A stretch of 64,000 bases of DNA, from positions 29,137-93,136 of the forward strand of contig NW_025777544.1 in NCBI RefSeq assembly GCF_021130785.1, written 5' to 3'. The position numbers and the translations under genes are program-made. The notes below the pieces were generated by a model, which ran no database searches, was not told where the DNA came from, and saw only the letters and a program-made list of their open reading frames with translations. The stretch's first letter is position 1; each line of letters starts with the position of its first letter. This document shows positions 28,120 to 41,156 of the stretch, piece by piece. This DNA comes from Homalodisca vitripennis (taxonomy: Eukaryota > Arthropoda > Insecta > Hemiptera > Cicadellidae).

Positions 28120-28960
28120 AAATACAATCAGCTCTGAAATGAACAGTTTGGGTTCAGAAAGGGCAAATCGACAACCGACGCAGTCGTTGGTCTTGTCGAT
28201 ATGATTGTAGAGTGGATTGAATATCGGAACCACACAATGAGTGAGTTCCTGGATCTGTCCAAATCATTCAAATGCGTCGACTACAACATACTGCTCGACC
28301 TTGATCAAGGACTGACATGGAAGATGCACATTGATCATGTTTGCGCTAAAATCTTCTCAGGCATCTTTGTTTTGAGGTTTTTTGCAAAATGCTGCCCGCG
28401 TCAGGTACTGATTACGGCGTATTATGGCTTGATATACCCCCACCTGGCCTATGGAATGATCCTTTGTAGAGCCTGCGCTAACACTCAGTTCTAAAGAGTT
28501 TTCAGACTCCAAAAAAGCAATTCGAATCATCGCAAAAATAAAATTCGAGTCGTGCAGACAAGTTTTCAAGAAATTGCAGCTGTTGACGCTGCCATGTCTC
28601 TACATATTAGAAATAACTATGTATTGTATGTATAAATGTAACCAGAGGCTAAGGGATACACATCTATGAGACACGTGGCAGAGCAAACCACCAAACTGGT
28701 AGACATAGAACGGTGGTTTATGAACGCCTGCCTTCACAAGCGGGTGTTCAATTCCTCAACAGACCGCGCATTTCAATCAAAGATGATCCAACGCCCAAGG
28801 CGTTTAAGACTTGCCTAAAATGCTTCTTGGTGTGTCAAGTATTTTATAATGAGGTGAGTTTTTGGCTTTCAACTGGGAGGCCACCCAATTAGAAGACTGA
28901 CACCACTGTTCAAAGTGGGTTACATTGGCGATGAATTAAAGAGGTGTGATTGTAAATATT
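28120..28960 (+). pseudogene. Truncated Jockey-like non-LTR reverse transcriptase relic
   Basis: Rightward fragment. A first part resembles the RT region around the catalytic motif A block (LDLSKSFKCVDYNILL). It then jumps straight to the C-terminal RT region (DQGLTWKMHIDHVCAKI, LITAYYGLIYPHLAYG, ACANTQF), so the palm segment with the active-site FADD-type motif is deleted. Homologous sequence continues in broken frames to about 28870 (the plus strand after 28494 is still LINE-like: a LQKK-type segment, then a PTPKAFKT-type stretch). Base composition is less AT-rich than the surroundings. A dead 5'-truncated copy. Confidence 0.8.
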
Positions 28961-30114
28961 GTATGTCTGTATGTGTATTATAATATGAATGACTGCAATT
29001 TTAGGATATCATTATTAATTGACGTTTGCCATACGATATAAAAAGACTACCCTTTAGGAAACAGTTGAAAACTATTATAAATTTCTTCTTTTATGTGAAA
29101 TAAATAACAAATAAGAGGATTTATATAATAACCTAAATATGAAGATGGGATATGCCAAGGAGTATATCATAGTAGTTAGAATGTAAAACAGTTTTGATTT
29201 TGAGAGTCTTTTGTCTCTTAACAGTTCGATATTCAGTTAAAAGTGAAAAAAAAAAACATTTTATGTAGGAAATTTAAAACTCTAGTCAATGGATTTGCGG
29301 TACGTCCTATCGTTTGTCTGGTCCACAGTTTGGGGAGAAATGACTTTACTGATCAGCCACTGTGAATTTTTTGGAGTAATATAATGATCGCCATATTAAA
29401 ACTTTTTAGTTATGACTGGGTAACAAAGATGTCAAAGCCATGTAGAAATACTTTCTACATACCAAGTTTGCCCCGAACATTTTAAAAGTTCGGGAGTTAT
29501 TGTGATCTCAATTATTCCGGCAATGTTGTACACTAGTTAAAATTGTTTTTACACCCACTTACTGGGAAGCATACTTAATACATAAAAAAAAAAACTCCTT
29601 TCAACAAATATTATTGTAAATAACCTGATATTTTAGAACACTGTTTTTGTTTGGTTTTATAATGCATGAAACTGATATATAGAAGTTCCCTTACCAAACT
29701 TCGATTGGCCGCCATTCTAAAATCTTACTATATATTGAAAAAGCTGTATTTAATTACTTAATTTATGTAAAAAATGTCTTTTACGGTATTTATTGTGAAC
29801 CTGTAGAGTTAAAAATGTTTATCGAATATGAATGGCCCCCATCTTGAATTATTTTATAGGTTAAGACTGACTAACGAAATCTTCTCTGCTATGTGCAAGT
29901 ACGGCCTTTGTACCAAGATATGTACGTCTTGTATGTCCCAGGGGGTCCCCTCACACTGCTTTTGTATGTAGCTTAAGAAAGCAAACTATGATTTTAACAA
30001 TACCAATACATATATGGGTGTTTAGTACAAATATATTTATGTTTAATATTACTACATGAACCCATATACTATTCTACTTATCATGATAAATTCACATAGT
30101 AACTAATGCTTAAT
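28961..30114. other. AT-rich DNA, no gene seen
   Basis: No gene seen. Stretches near 29320-29470 and 29690-29900 (CCATATTAAAAC, GCCGCCATTCTAAAATC, CCCCATCTTGAATT) look like internally related repeats, but no boundaries are clear. Confidence 0.45.
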
Positions 30115-30250
30115 TTCAGTGTTACATTACGAGGTTCCATTATCCCTAGACCCCTACGTTAGGTCTATATCGTCACTAGACTTGTTTACTGCTACGAGAT
30201 TAAATCCCTTAACTGCCTGGAGTTATGGCTTACCAAGGTTTATTTCTTCC
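30115..30250. repeat. Dispersed repeat family B, copy 1
   Basis: CATTATCCCTAGACCCCTACGTTAGGTCTATATCGTCACTAGACTTGTTTACTGCTACGAGATTAAA is homologous to 31810-31935 and 55800-55940. Divergent copies of one interspersed element. Confidence 0.75.
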
Positions 30251-30372
30251 CCTTCGTGACAGTATATTAATTTAAACCTTATTAGAATTAATATGAAGAA
30301 TATAAAATTTTTTATTTAATATACTCGTGCATATCACTAATCAACATTTAAATTAGCTATTGACACAATTGA

Positions 30373-30377
30373 TATAT

Positions 30378-30438
<61 letters not shown>

Positions 30439-30459
30439 CGTGCGTGTGTGTGTGTGTGT
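30373..30459. repeat. (TG)n microsatellite
   Basis: More than 40 TG units with a short CGTG variant block near 30434-30445. Confidence 0.95.
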
Positions 30460-31089
30460 AATCTTTTATAAAAATATTTCATTATATATCGTAGTTATTA
30501 ATTATTACTATTATTATTATTATTAAAAAGCAAAGCTTTAAAGAACAAATAATACTGTATATAATCAGTGTAGAGCATCTAAGAAGAAAATATATAAACG
30601 TATTATTTTAATGACGATTAGACTTTGCAGGTTAGTAGAGTGTATTTAGTGTGTAATACTAATTGTTAGTCTAATTTAATAAATATTTATGAATATGATT
30701 ATAGAAAACTGGGATAGGAGTATCAAGAATAATTCTTCACCTGTATGAACAGCCTCAGTACTTCTTGTAGATTGGTAATACTATCATCAACGTATCTCTA
30801 ATGTTGTTGTTATACTAGTATAAATGCCACATTCTACAGCCCTGTAAGTGCGTGGCCAAATTTAATTTTCAAGAACTCTAGCTTAAACTTTTTAAATTTG
30901 TTGTAAAACATAGTTCAGCTGAAAATTTTATATGTTCCAATTTCTAAACATTATTTTAAAATCTTTATAGTATGTTTTTACAACCTTTTATTAAGCTATA
31001 ACTAAATTGCAATGGATCTTGAAGGGGTTTATAATACAGAGCTTAAAATATTGGGTATATAATAAGAAATAGAGAACATTTATTATGTT

Positions 31090-31106
31090 ATATATAAATA
31101 TATATA

Positions 31107-31146
<40 letters not shown>

Positions 31147-31182
31147 TATATATATCTATATATATATAAATAAATATATATA

Positions 31183-31220
<38 letters not shown>
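31090..31220. repeat. (TA)n-rich microsatellite block
   Basis: Interrupted TA tracts. The open frame through it on the minus strand (Ile/Tyr repeats) is an artefact of the repeat. Confidence 0.9.
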
Positions 31221-31222
<2 letters not shown>

Positions 31223-31773
31223 CAAAATAAAGTTGATATTTAGTTAAATCAAATAAAAGTAACGGTGAATTTTGAAAATAACTGTTAAAAATACTTGAAC
31301 AGAAAAATAATGTCATAGAATATTATCTCTTTGTGTTTTTAATAACATATGTTTTTATTTAGTACTAAATTCTTTATGTTACTATTGTTATTATTACTTT
31401 TATTCAGTTGTGTGAGTCCGAAGATGTTCTAATTGACTACGAAAGGCCTCAAAAAAATAAAAACTTTATATTTTTGGAGAGTTTGTGTAAATTAATAAAT
31501 TATTTGCTTATTCAAAAAAATGAAAATAAAAATATATCCGTTAAAAAAATTTAGAATACAGAGCATTTATTAAATCACGGATTTTATTTAACTAGAGGCC
31601 GATCTATTTTAATATTTGGAAGCTTTTAATGAATAATGTTAATTAAATGCTCTAATGGTGCCATAGAAATACACTAATCGGAACAAGAGTGAAAATACAT
31701 TACATTAACATATGTAGAGAATTTTACTAATGCAGCTGACAAAGTTTGTAACAAACCAATTATAATATTTAAA

Positions 31774-31935
31774 TAAAAGAGCAAAGCTCAAACACAGGTT
31801 GGATATATTGAGAAAGTTTTATTATCCTGGGTCTCCTGCGTTAAGTCAATATGGTCACTATATTTGTTTACTGCTGCGAGATTAAACCCTTTACTATCTG
31901 AGGTACACAACTAACAATGATTCGTTTCTTTTCTT
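31774..31935. repeat. Dispersed repeat family B, copy 2
   Basis: AATAAAAGAGCAAAGCTCAAACACAGGTTGGATATATTGAGAAAGTTTTATTATCCTGGGTCTCCTGCGTTAAG matches copy 3 at 55776-55940 closely along its whole length. Confidence 0.85.
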
Positions 31936-33605
31936 CTTCTATTGCAATAATATGATCTAGTTCGTTTTACAACACACTCGTTATTATTTAAAGGAATATA
32001 TAAATTTAATAGTTTTCTTTTGTTAAACATGGTGTATGGCAGTTTCCTATTCTAAAAACAAATGCACACATACTATATACTAAAATGTTATGACTTTTTT
32101 CAATTATACTTTTGATTTATTATTTTACACAAGTAATAATGTAATCGAAAGATAATGTAATACATAAGATTTAGTAACATTGAGCATTTTACAATTTAGT
32201 TCAATATATAAGGCTAATGCAAAAATCGTTTCTAGTTTTACATTTGTATGAACATAACTTTTAACAGCTTGTATCCTTATTATCGATCCAAAGGTATGTG
32301 AAATTCAACTTTTATACTCACTGAACACGCAGTGTTTGTACGCTACAATTTATAAAAATTAAAGGGACAGATCAACATAGATTTATAAATAGAAGAATGT
32401 TTATAAAATTTAGTATTATGATTTGATAATTACATCGATGAAAAAACATTGCACTGATTTTACTCTTTAACGTTCACTCTGTTTTACCTTGAATCTTTGA
32501 AAAAGTCTCTTAAATCATAATTTGACACCATTCTTTTTTAATTATAAGAAAATACAATTATGTTTAGATTTAGCAGGATTAACTTAATTTATGTGTGTAA
32601 TCTTTATACTGGACAATTACAATTTGAGAGGATAATATGATGTCTGAAATTTGACATTGTTATATGCAACACAAATTGAACACTACATCAGGTGCAATAC
32701 CTGAAAATACCTCAAGGAATAACGTAAACAATATTAAATTATAATATAATATATTGAAATACGAAACAATTATACTGATATATTATTATGTAAAATAATT
32801 GGGAAGGAAAATGAAACAAAATAGCAAATTTCCAACTTATATAAAACTGGAAAACCATACTGCACTAGTTCACTGCTGAATCATATACTATAATATTATA
32901 AGGTTTAAGAGAGAGCTGTCTGACAGTTAATCTGCAACTATTAACTTGCTATTATATTTTCCTAAACATATTTTTCGCCAAAGACGCGACTATGATACAA
33001 CTATTAATAAATCAATTTTGTGAAGGTTTGTTTTAAGTAAGACAAAAAATTATATCACGAGAAACTAATTTTAATTTTATGATCTTGGTAGGCTTCTCTT
33101 TCAGCCCTTCCAAAATACGCTTTTATACTTCAGAGCCCGAACATACCAATTATATGTCTGTCTTACAATAAGCCTTTTTCTCATAACGTGTCAGGCAATT
33201 ACGCAATTTATCGTGACAACAACGATTTTATTTCCTATTCTTTATGCAAGTTGTACCATGCGTTTATAGTTCATTCTAATCGTTTATAAATTTATTCTAC
33301 TGTTTTTGCAAAAAGCTCTTTGTCGATCCATTCAAAATACTATACACATTACTACAAATTAATGTTATTTATTGGACCTAAGCGTTTTTTGTACTAAAAG
33401 ATAACATTATATACAAGCTGATTGTGACTAGCTAAATAAACAAGATTAAAACCTACTCTTTTCCTAAGCATTAGATATATTTTGATGAAACAAAGCATTT
33501 GTTCTTAAAACATGTATTACCTATAATAGTTAGATATTCTAATTGTTGTCACATCTAAGACATACAAACTATATCTTATCATTCTCCTCTCGTACAGATA
33601 TCATG

Positions 33606-33658
<53 letters not shown>

Positions 33659-34632
33659 AATTTCATTCCATAAGATTAATATTAAAAACATAGGTTTTCT
33701 ATAAATAATACGTTATCTCAAAAAGTTTCAATAGTTGTTTAAATATATCTGTTATAATTTAATTTCTATTGTATTTCAAGAAACAAAACTATTGTAAATG
33801 TATAATTTACAAATTATCCATACATACTTCGCCTTAAGTTGCTGGTTTCATATTACAGTTGCTCCAGGTTTAGTCGAACTGTACAGACCATGCGGAACAT
33901 CTGCATTTGAGGTGAAAGTGCTCTGGAAGCCTCACTTAGAGTAGGCCTACTTTGCTTTTTAACCACCTGATTATTAAACTATTTTTCCAAAAGATGTAGT
34001 AGAAACCTACAACATTTAGAACTGTTTTTACAAGGTATAGTGCCATGTTACATGTCTTAGGTTAGTTCAAATTATATTCTTCTAGTAGTTTGTATTTATT
34101 ATATTTTGTAAACATATTATTTTTATTATTAGAATTAAGAGTTTTTTATTTGCTTGGTATATTATAAATAATAGAAAACGATTCCTCTAACTTAATATTT
34201 TACAGTGGGAAATATATTTTTTGATTTATTTATTATTTAAATATATTTGAATAATTGAAAACGTAGATATAGCCATGCAAAGCATCTATTCCGTGGTTAA
34301 GGGTTTAATCAATATTAAACTTACATATTTATTATTCAAATTATAAACTATTTGGTATGACATATTATATACATACCCATATAAATCATATTCTCCTATA
34401 TGAAACTGTACATCTATGAGTAAAACAACCAAACGTATGTCAACTGAATATATAATATTTAACGTACGTAGATAATGCAGGGAAACACACATACATAAAT
34501 AATAAATTTTTGTAAACTCATATTTAGTTAATTATACTAAACTCAGAAAATAATACTACAAAAATTTAGGTAAGTAGGATACATCAACTACAAAGTTCTT
34601 AACTACCAAAAACAGCCCACTAAAGTGAATAA
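31936..34632. other. AT-rich DNA, no gene seen
   Basis: No gene, RNA gene or bounded repeat recognised, apart from a (TA)n tract at 33608-33651. Confidence 0.55.
33608..33651. repeat. (TA)n microsatellite
   Basis: About 22 TA units. Confidence 0.95.
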
Positions 34633-34757
34633 CACAAGGTTACGTTGCTAGGCAACTTACCCAAGTAGATATGACCAAATTCTTGTGGTTCAGGTAACTG
34701 ATGAAGCGGAGAATTCTTGTTACTTGATGTTGGGTTTCTAAATAGTTGTGTAGAGCA
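34633..34757. repeat. Dispersed repeat family A, copy 2
   Basis: AAGGTTACGTTGCTAGGCAAC through AATAGTTGTGTAGAG, same orientation as copy 1 at 25905. The two differ by scattered substitutions. Confidence 0.85.
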
Positions 34758-36239
34758 AGTTTTTTTAGTAATAAAATGCATTTTTCGTATAAATTCCAAT
34801 AAATAAAGGGTATTTTTAAGTACCATAACACTATGATAAAAACACAGTACATTTCATCAGTGTTAAATTCGTCAAAAAAGCTGTTGAGATACAAAGTTGT
34901 TCATATGATGATGGCACAATTGATATTATTCTGTAATACTGACTGTAATACAAACTATTTTAAGCTAATAGTAATTTGCAGTCTGTAGGTAGCTTAAAAA
35001 TCATTCTAGATAGCTGTAAATTTAAATCTTGTGGAATATAAGATCTTTGTAGATTGTAATGATAAATAAAAACATTCTATTATATTGTAAGACTATAAAA
35101 ATGCTTAATGGGGATCAGGCAACAAATAAAGAAATTTTAGGAGAAGGTACAAAAATTTTTATCGTTTTTAAGTGACCTAACCCTTTTTATTTTGCCAGTA
35201 ATCACATCCGACGCCTGTATTGGGATCTTACAAAAAATATAAGTAGGAGAGTTCGTACTATACAAGATCAATGCTATTAATAGAAAGGACTACGGTCACA
35301 CTTATTATTTAAACTTGAATTATCATTAAAAAATGTCTTCAGTGTCTGATGTCTTAGCCTTGTCGTCAATGGTTGCAAACATTTACTAACATTAATGAAA
35401 AATTCATTTTATAATTTTGTTTTAAACTGTTATAAATAGACAGCTATGACATTCACAAATACAAATCTAACATACTATTTCTTTACAAAAACTAAACCAC
35501 GTATATTAAAAAAAATATTGTTATATTGAAACATCTGTTGTTAATATACTTGTTCTGTTATACTAATACAGTAGTATAAAAAGCTATTAATTTTTTACAA
35601 TTAAATAACTGTTGAAGCATATCAAGCAATGACTATAAGAATATCATAACATATATTATGTCCTAAAAAGTAGTAAAAATGAAATACAATTTTTAATAAA
35701 AATAAAATTGAGTTTTTTCAATGATAAATGAGGCTAAACAAAACTGAACTAAAAAGTTCCTGAAACATCATCGCAGTAAGTGTTGATGCACACTTCTGTT
35801 ACTTGTGTTACTTCTGCTACAGACTCAGTACTAACATTATCATAAGTATCAAATTGTAATTTATTATGATTCACCCAAAAATATTTAATACAAACTGTAT
35901 AATTTGATTTATAAAAATTATTCTTACTGTTGTATACTAAATGGTTATTACAATTAACGTTATAAAAGAAATTAAAATTGAAGACTTTTACTTTGAACAA
36001 TACTTGCAACGAAATTTCCTCTCTTAAAAACTTGCGTTAGTTATTAAGTCAATTCTAAATAATTGTCTTATTTCCCTTTTATATCAAAATATTAAAATAA
36101 CTTATGTTAAAGAAAACTAAATTAGTGGAAATCTAATTTCTCATTTGAAAACCGTATTACGACTATAAAAGAGATACTTACGCAAAATCCCGTGCACACT
36201 GGGATATATATAAATATATTATGTATACACACACGCATA
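34758..36239. other. AT-rich DNA, no gene seen
   Basis: Short low-complexity open frames only; nothing recognised. Confidence 0.55.
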
Positions 36240-36605
36240 TACAGGGTGTTTGAAAAAGTATGGGTACGGCTTAATATTTTTAAACCCATAGGAGATAACA
36301 TCTATAAACTTTGCACAGTGTCTTATGGCTATGTAAACTATTTTTCCTTGCTATTACCATGACATGCTAACCATGGGGGGACGGCCCACAGAGGAAAACA
36401 TGGAAATCTTAAACTGAAGCATGGGTCGAGTGATACCTCATTTGAAAGAGCTCACTTAGTAGAGTTGAATGCCGGAAACCGCATCTCAAAAGGTTTATCC
36501 AATCAGAAAATAGCGGGTTGTTTTAGGTACACATTGTGAAGTACATTATGCGCTGCCATTTCTGACTGGATCGTCGTATTCTGCTGGCGGTTGGCGGCGT
36601 TTTTA
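36240..36605. repeat. Probable transposon fragment starting ACAGGGTGTTTGAAAAAG
   Basis: A stretch of mixed composition with sharp change from the AT-rich surroundings. It starts ACAGGGTGTTTGAAAAAGTATGG, an opening common to interspersed insect repeats, and includes CCATGGGGGGACGGCCCACAG and ACTTAGTAGAGTTGAATGCCGG. It has no coding frame, and the far end is unclear. Confidence 0.5.
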
Positions 36606-36952
36606 CTCTACTAACCAATGTGTTTTCACTGACTTTTTTTAATTAGCAAATTATGTAATAAATTTATAACACAATAAATAAAAACACAATACATATCGAT
36701 GTTTTTTTAGTAAGCAATAATTATAAAAAATGCATATACTTGCTTCCGCCCGATAGATTACAAAAATATATATGTTACGCCATTTTTATTTACTTCCGGT
36801 CTAATTTATCCTACACATCTACAGTTGAGATTGTGTGTTCCCTTGACCAATAAATATATTTTTTGAAATTCAATCTAGGTAAAAAAGCGTCTGCTGACGA
36901 TTTGCGATATTTACGGTGCTATAATTTATTTTGATATTGTTTCAAGGTCAGC

Positions 36953-36967
36953 AAAAAAAAATATATA

Positions 36968-37018
<51 letters not shown>
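36953..37018. repeat. (TA)n microsatellite
   Basis: TA tract with one TATTATA interruption. Confidence 0.9.
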
Positions 37019-37021
<3 letters not shown>

Positions 37022-37289
37022 TACCACACTCTATGTGAATTGCACCATTGCCAAGATCGAAATGGAGTATATTTTGCTAAAATGCCTCAAGTACCCAGAG
37101 AACTTAGCTCAGGAAGGTCAATAAGTCAGTGAATTCAGTTAATTTACAGACTTTTAGAAAGCTTGCTCGTCGAAATACTGAGAAAATTTAGACACTTGAA
37201 TTTATAAAGAAATAAATGCTTTTTTAATTAAAGCAAAATATTCATAAATTCGTATATGTACTCTTAGTTTGTTTGCCCAGTAATGTTGT

Positions 37290-37991
37290 AACGATCCTTA
37301 TTCGTACCCGTCCTTAATACTCACCCCGTTCTAATAAAAATCCTGTTTTCCTGGCTTCGGATTCCCTTATTCCCCTTACCTTTTTATTTTCCGCCGTCCG
37401 CTATTACCGATGTTCCGTTTTTCCTAACTTATCATATCGTAGCGTCTCCTCCCACAGTCCTACGCCTAGCTCTACACACTTCATTTTCTTTTCACCAATA
37501 AATCTCTATTTCCACTTCACTAAATACATGACCTCTACTTCTCTCCTATCCGTAAACAACCAGAGTTGTCCTAATTTCCCCTGCGTCGTGTCATAGTTCC
37601 ACCTACCTCTTTTATCCTGACCCTCCTGACCCTTCCCGCACCTAAACATTGATCCATGTTTCCGTTAACCACTATAAAATTCCTCTCCTCGTGTCCTACA
37701 AATCCACTTAGGGCGTCGCATTCAAGTATTCGGCATCGTCCTATACGCGCTTATTCTTACAATACCTTTGTCCTTCACTTTCCGAAATTACAATAAGTCC
37801 TGTCCTATTTTCTCACGTTTAGTCCGGCACTCCGTCACTTGACTCGACCCTGCGCCACCGATGAAAATTCCCGTTACCCTACCGCCTTCCACTTCTTTCC
37901 CCATAAATCTAACTATCTCCTTAACATCCCTATACGCAAATCTAATCCCTACAACCCATACGCTCTGGAGCGCCGCTGTACACAAGTCGGT
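37290..37991. other. G-poor, C/T-rich segment left of the pogo element
   Basis: Marked strand asymmetry: C and T dominate the plus strand and G is scarce. A leftward open frame at 37788-37985 (GIFIGGAGSSQVTECRTKRE) has no recognised family. The segment appears to be split from 40880 onwards by the pogo insertion, so it may be part of an older element. Confidence 0.4.
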
Positions 37992-37993
37992 TA

Positions 37994-40877
37994 GGGGAAC
38001 CCGGGGCGGAATGGGGGTACTTAGTAAATATATATTTTTTTCATGTAAAAAGGGTTGATTAAAAGGCTGAAATATTTTTATACATGTTTATTGAACATTA
38101 GCACACAACAGAAAATATTCATATCTTAACTAAACATCAATATTTTTTTTTATATTTTGAAAATTACACCTATTACAATTTCCCGTTCTGCCCCGGGTAT
38201 CGGGGCAGAATGGGGTGGTCATTAAATACATGTCAACATTTTTGAAAAACTTCCCTCCAAACGTATATTGTTTAATTATAACTAACTAAAACGTGTTTTG
38301 TCATAGCTTTTTTTCCTAAGGCTACTTAAACTAACATCAATTGTTTTCAAATCCTATTCTCAGTCCTCATCGTCACATAATTCACATAACAATACAGCTT
38401 CATCGTCCTCACTGTCTATGCCTGCGCATGAATTGTGAGCCCTTTTTGCACCTACAGCACGATACCCACCTTCTACTGATTTTGAATAGAACTCTCCACA
38501 ATACAAACAGGCACAGTCTGCATCATCATCATCATCACTGTCATCATTGTCTTCATTTTTCTGCTCCTTCTTTTTTTCAAGTTTCTTCAGGTTTTTTTTT
38601 CTTTAGTTTCCTTACTCTTCGATTTGTTCTCCTTCTTAAACAACCTCATTCTTGCTTTTTCTTGCTTGATACGATTTTTTTCTTCTTCCTTTCATTTATA
38701 GCCTCCATAAGTTCTCTTTTGTATGGCGATTCTGTTAAGATAGCAGTCTTCCCTTTTTTTCGATTTGACCTCTTTGTGGTGGGCCTTAACTTTGGGGAAT
38801 TTGGCATCACAAACTTCGGGTTGAGACTAAAAATTTGGATGTTTCCCCTAATTGAGAGGCCTGGTTACCATCTACCCAATGAGGAGCATCCAGGGACACT
38901 CAATCCATCATTGAGCCGGGGTTTCTTTGCCGGTGTTTGCTCCTTATCAGTGCAAAACAAACTTCATCAACATCATTTGAGCTTGCTGATTGGCATTTTT
39001 TAACTGGAATGTTCGGAGAAGGCTCTTGGATAAGTTCTTCACCTCCTTGGTTAAGATCTTCACCTCCTTGGTTAAGATCTTCACCTCCTTGGATAAGTTC
39101 TTCGCCTCCTTGGATCAGTTCTTCTCCTGGTGATAAGACAGCCTCTTGGGAAGGAGGTATTTCAACAGGAATGTCGGTTACGTCTGCTGGGAGAAAATCT
39201 TCCTCTTTGAAGATGGAGGGATCAGTAGGCCATATTCCTGTAGCTTTAAACGCACTTATGGCAGTTCTCATATTGGCGCATTGAATATAGGCTGCCCCAA
39301 AAATAGTCGATATCTGGAATAAAAGTTACCACTTTTCCTGGATTGCTTCCGAAGCCATTTTCGGAGCTCCTCGCTGTAGTTATCAACTTAAGGGGTTCAT
39401 AAATGCAAACATCAAGAGGCTGAAGCCTCTGGGAGCAATGCGGTGGAATACATAGCATGGAAACTCCCATTGTCCCTAGCATAGTCAATAAAGTTCAGGT
39501 TTTTAGTGTGTGTCGAGTGGCCGTCAAGGATAAGAAGAAACAGGCGATGTTTTAGATGCATTAGAGAATGTAACAAACTTCTTGAACCATGCAAAAAAAA
39601 GTATCTAATGTAATCCACCCCGAGCTGTGTACCTCTGCCCAAACCCCCAGGAGGCAATCCCATCTCAAACTCCTGCTGCATTCTTTTCCTAGGAAATATC
39701 AGCATAGGAGGCATGTACGCTCCACTTGCTGACATGCAAAGGAGGGCAGTTACAGTTCTCCTCTGTCTGCCGAAGTTAACAACCCAACCTGACGCTTTTC
39801 CTTTTAGGGCAATGATTTTTGAATTGCTCTTTGGGTTAACTGTAATTCCAGTTTCGTCGCAGTTATATATTTGGGAGGCAGTTAGTTTGTGCTTGTCCAC
39901 TACTTTTGTGAGTAACAAAAAAAATTTGTCAACAGGACACTTTGTTGAACCCCATAGCTCGTGCACCAGATGTTGACTCAGGTGTCCGAAGAGTTAAAGT
40001 AGGATGTCTCTTAAGGAAGCCTGAGACCCAATCTTGTCCTGCGGTTTGATTATTAAAATCTATGGCAATGCCATTCCTTACAGCTAATTGATAAGCTAAT
40101 TCCGCAAGTCTTTCATTGACAAACCAAATAACCTAGCCTCCATAGATTTTAAGTAGGTTACTAGCTCTTGTTTCCTGCTCATCACTAAATACTTTTTGAA
40201 ATTTTCCTGCTGATTTATTAATTTTATAGTCAGGGTTTTCTTTCTTTTTTTTTACATATCTTTCCAAAGTTGATTGGGGCACATTGAACTGTTGAGACGA
40301 CTTTTTGTAACCGAATTGGCCGGAAATAACTGCATCAAACTGCGTTATTCATAGACTCGTAGGACCATGATTGTCTATCCGTTTTTCTTTTATAGTCTCG
40401 AACCATCTGAAATATAAAAAATAGCCTAAGTAATATGGTCACCAATAAAAATGAGTATGGGGCAGAACGGGGTACTTCCCCGTTCTGCCCCACCCCGTTC
40501 CGCCCAGTGATATGTTTTAGGTTATGGGGTATGGTGACTGAAAAAACGATGTGTAAAGAAACATTCTACTACACGTAACATAAGCTAATTAAATGTACTT
40601 CAAGTATCCAATAATGATAGTTGAGTTTAAAAGATGTAAATTGAACCTTACCTTGGTTCCCAATACCGATAAAATTTGCAACGCAGAAGCACGAAAACTA
40701 TCTCAGCACACTCACTCCGCAAACATCAACGAAACTAACTAAACATGGCTGCCGGTTGTCGAGCCGAAGTGGCGTGATCTAGTTACAGTGATTGCCGCTA
40801 GGTAGAAGCACGTGCTTGACCTCAAAAATCTACATCTTTCATTCTGCCCCGCTACCCCATTCCGCCCCGGGTTCCCC
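37994..40877 (-). mobile_element. pogo/Tigger-type DNA transposon
   Basis: 2,884 bp flanked by TA on both sides (37992-37993 and 40878-40879). The ends are a 23-bp perfect inverted repeat (GGGGAACCCGGGGCGGAATG then GGG). Further inward copies of the GGGGCAGAA(T/C)GGGG motif occur at about 38180-38220 and 40450-40505. It carries one leftward transposase gene with frame changes. TA duplication and the psq-type HTH plus DDE core place it in the Tc1/mariner-related pogo group. Confidence 0.92.
38365..40400 (-). pseudogene. pogo-type DDE transposase, frameshifted
   Basis: Read leftward. Near 40400-40200 a psq-like helix-turn-helix start (MVRDYKRK) and a Lys-rich linker are seen in broken frames. 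39412-39966 carries the first two catalytic Asp (YNCDETGITVNPK; ILDGHSTHTKN). 39246-39488 carries the third (CSQRLQPLDV), and 38900-39271 has FKATGIWPTDPSIF followed by a tandem G-E-E-L-I-Q-G / G-E-D-L-N-Q-G repeat. A Lys-rich and then acidic Cys-containing C-terminus lies at about 38760-38365. Several frame changes and stops make it non-autonomous as read. In intact relatives it cuts and pastes at TA. Confidence 0.85.
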
Positions 40878-40879
40878 TA

Positions 40880-41156
40880 CATATTTCCCTAAGCCATGGA
40901 TCCCTAACGACCCCATCCCAGCAAAAAGGAATACCGTCGAATCTCCAGAAACAGCAGCGCCGCAATTTCTGACAGGTGTTAAAATGCAGACCATATAGCC
41001 CTACGGAAAGATGTTGCCGGCACCACAGCTAGTAATAGACTGGCGATATTGGAAGTTCTGTGCGTTAGCCAACCCGGCTGCTTTTAAAGGGAGCTCTCTT
41101 TTGTTCCTGAGAGACCCACCACGCTTCGTGACTACCAGGTAAGGAAATCACCCAGT
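40880..41156. other. Segment right of the pogo element
   Basis: Less AT-rich than typical flank. It contains a strong plus-strand donor CCAG|GTAAGG at about 41139 after TTCCTGAGAGACCCACCACGC. No coding family recognised. Probably continuous with 37290-37991 before the pogo insertion. Confidence 0.35.

Noticed and set aside
31083..31316. Ile/Tyr-rich frame
   Set aside because: Translation of a (TA)n microsatellite.
38341..39003. Plus-strand 220-codon frame with His and Phe runs
   Set aside because: Antisense shadow of the Lys/Glu/Asp-rich transposase C-terminus.
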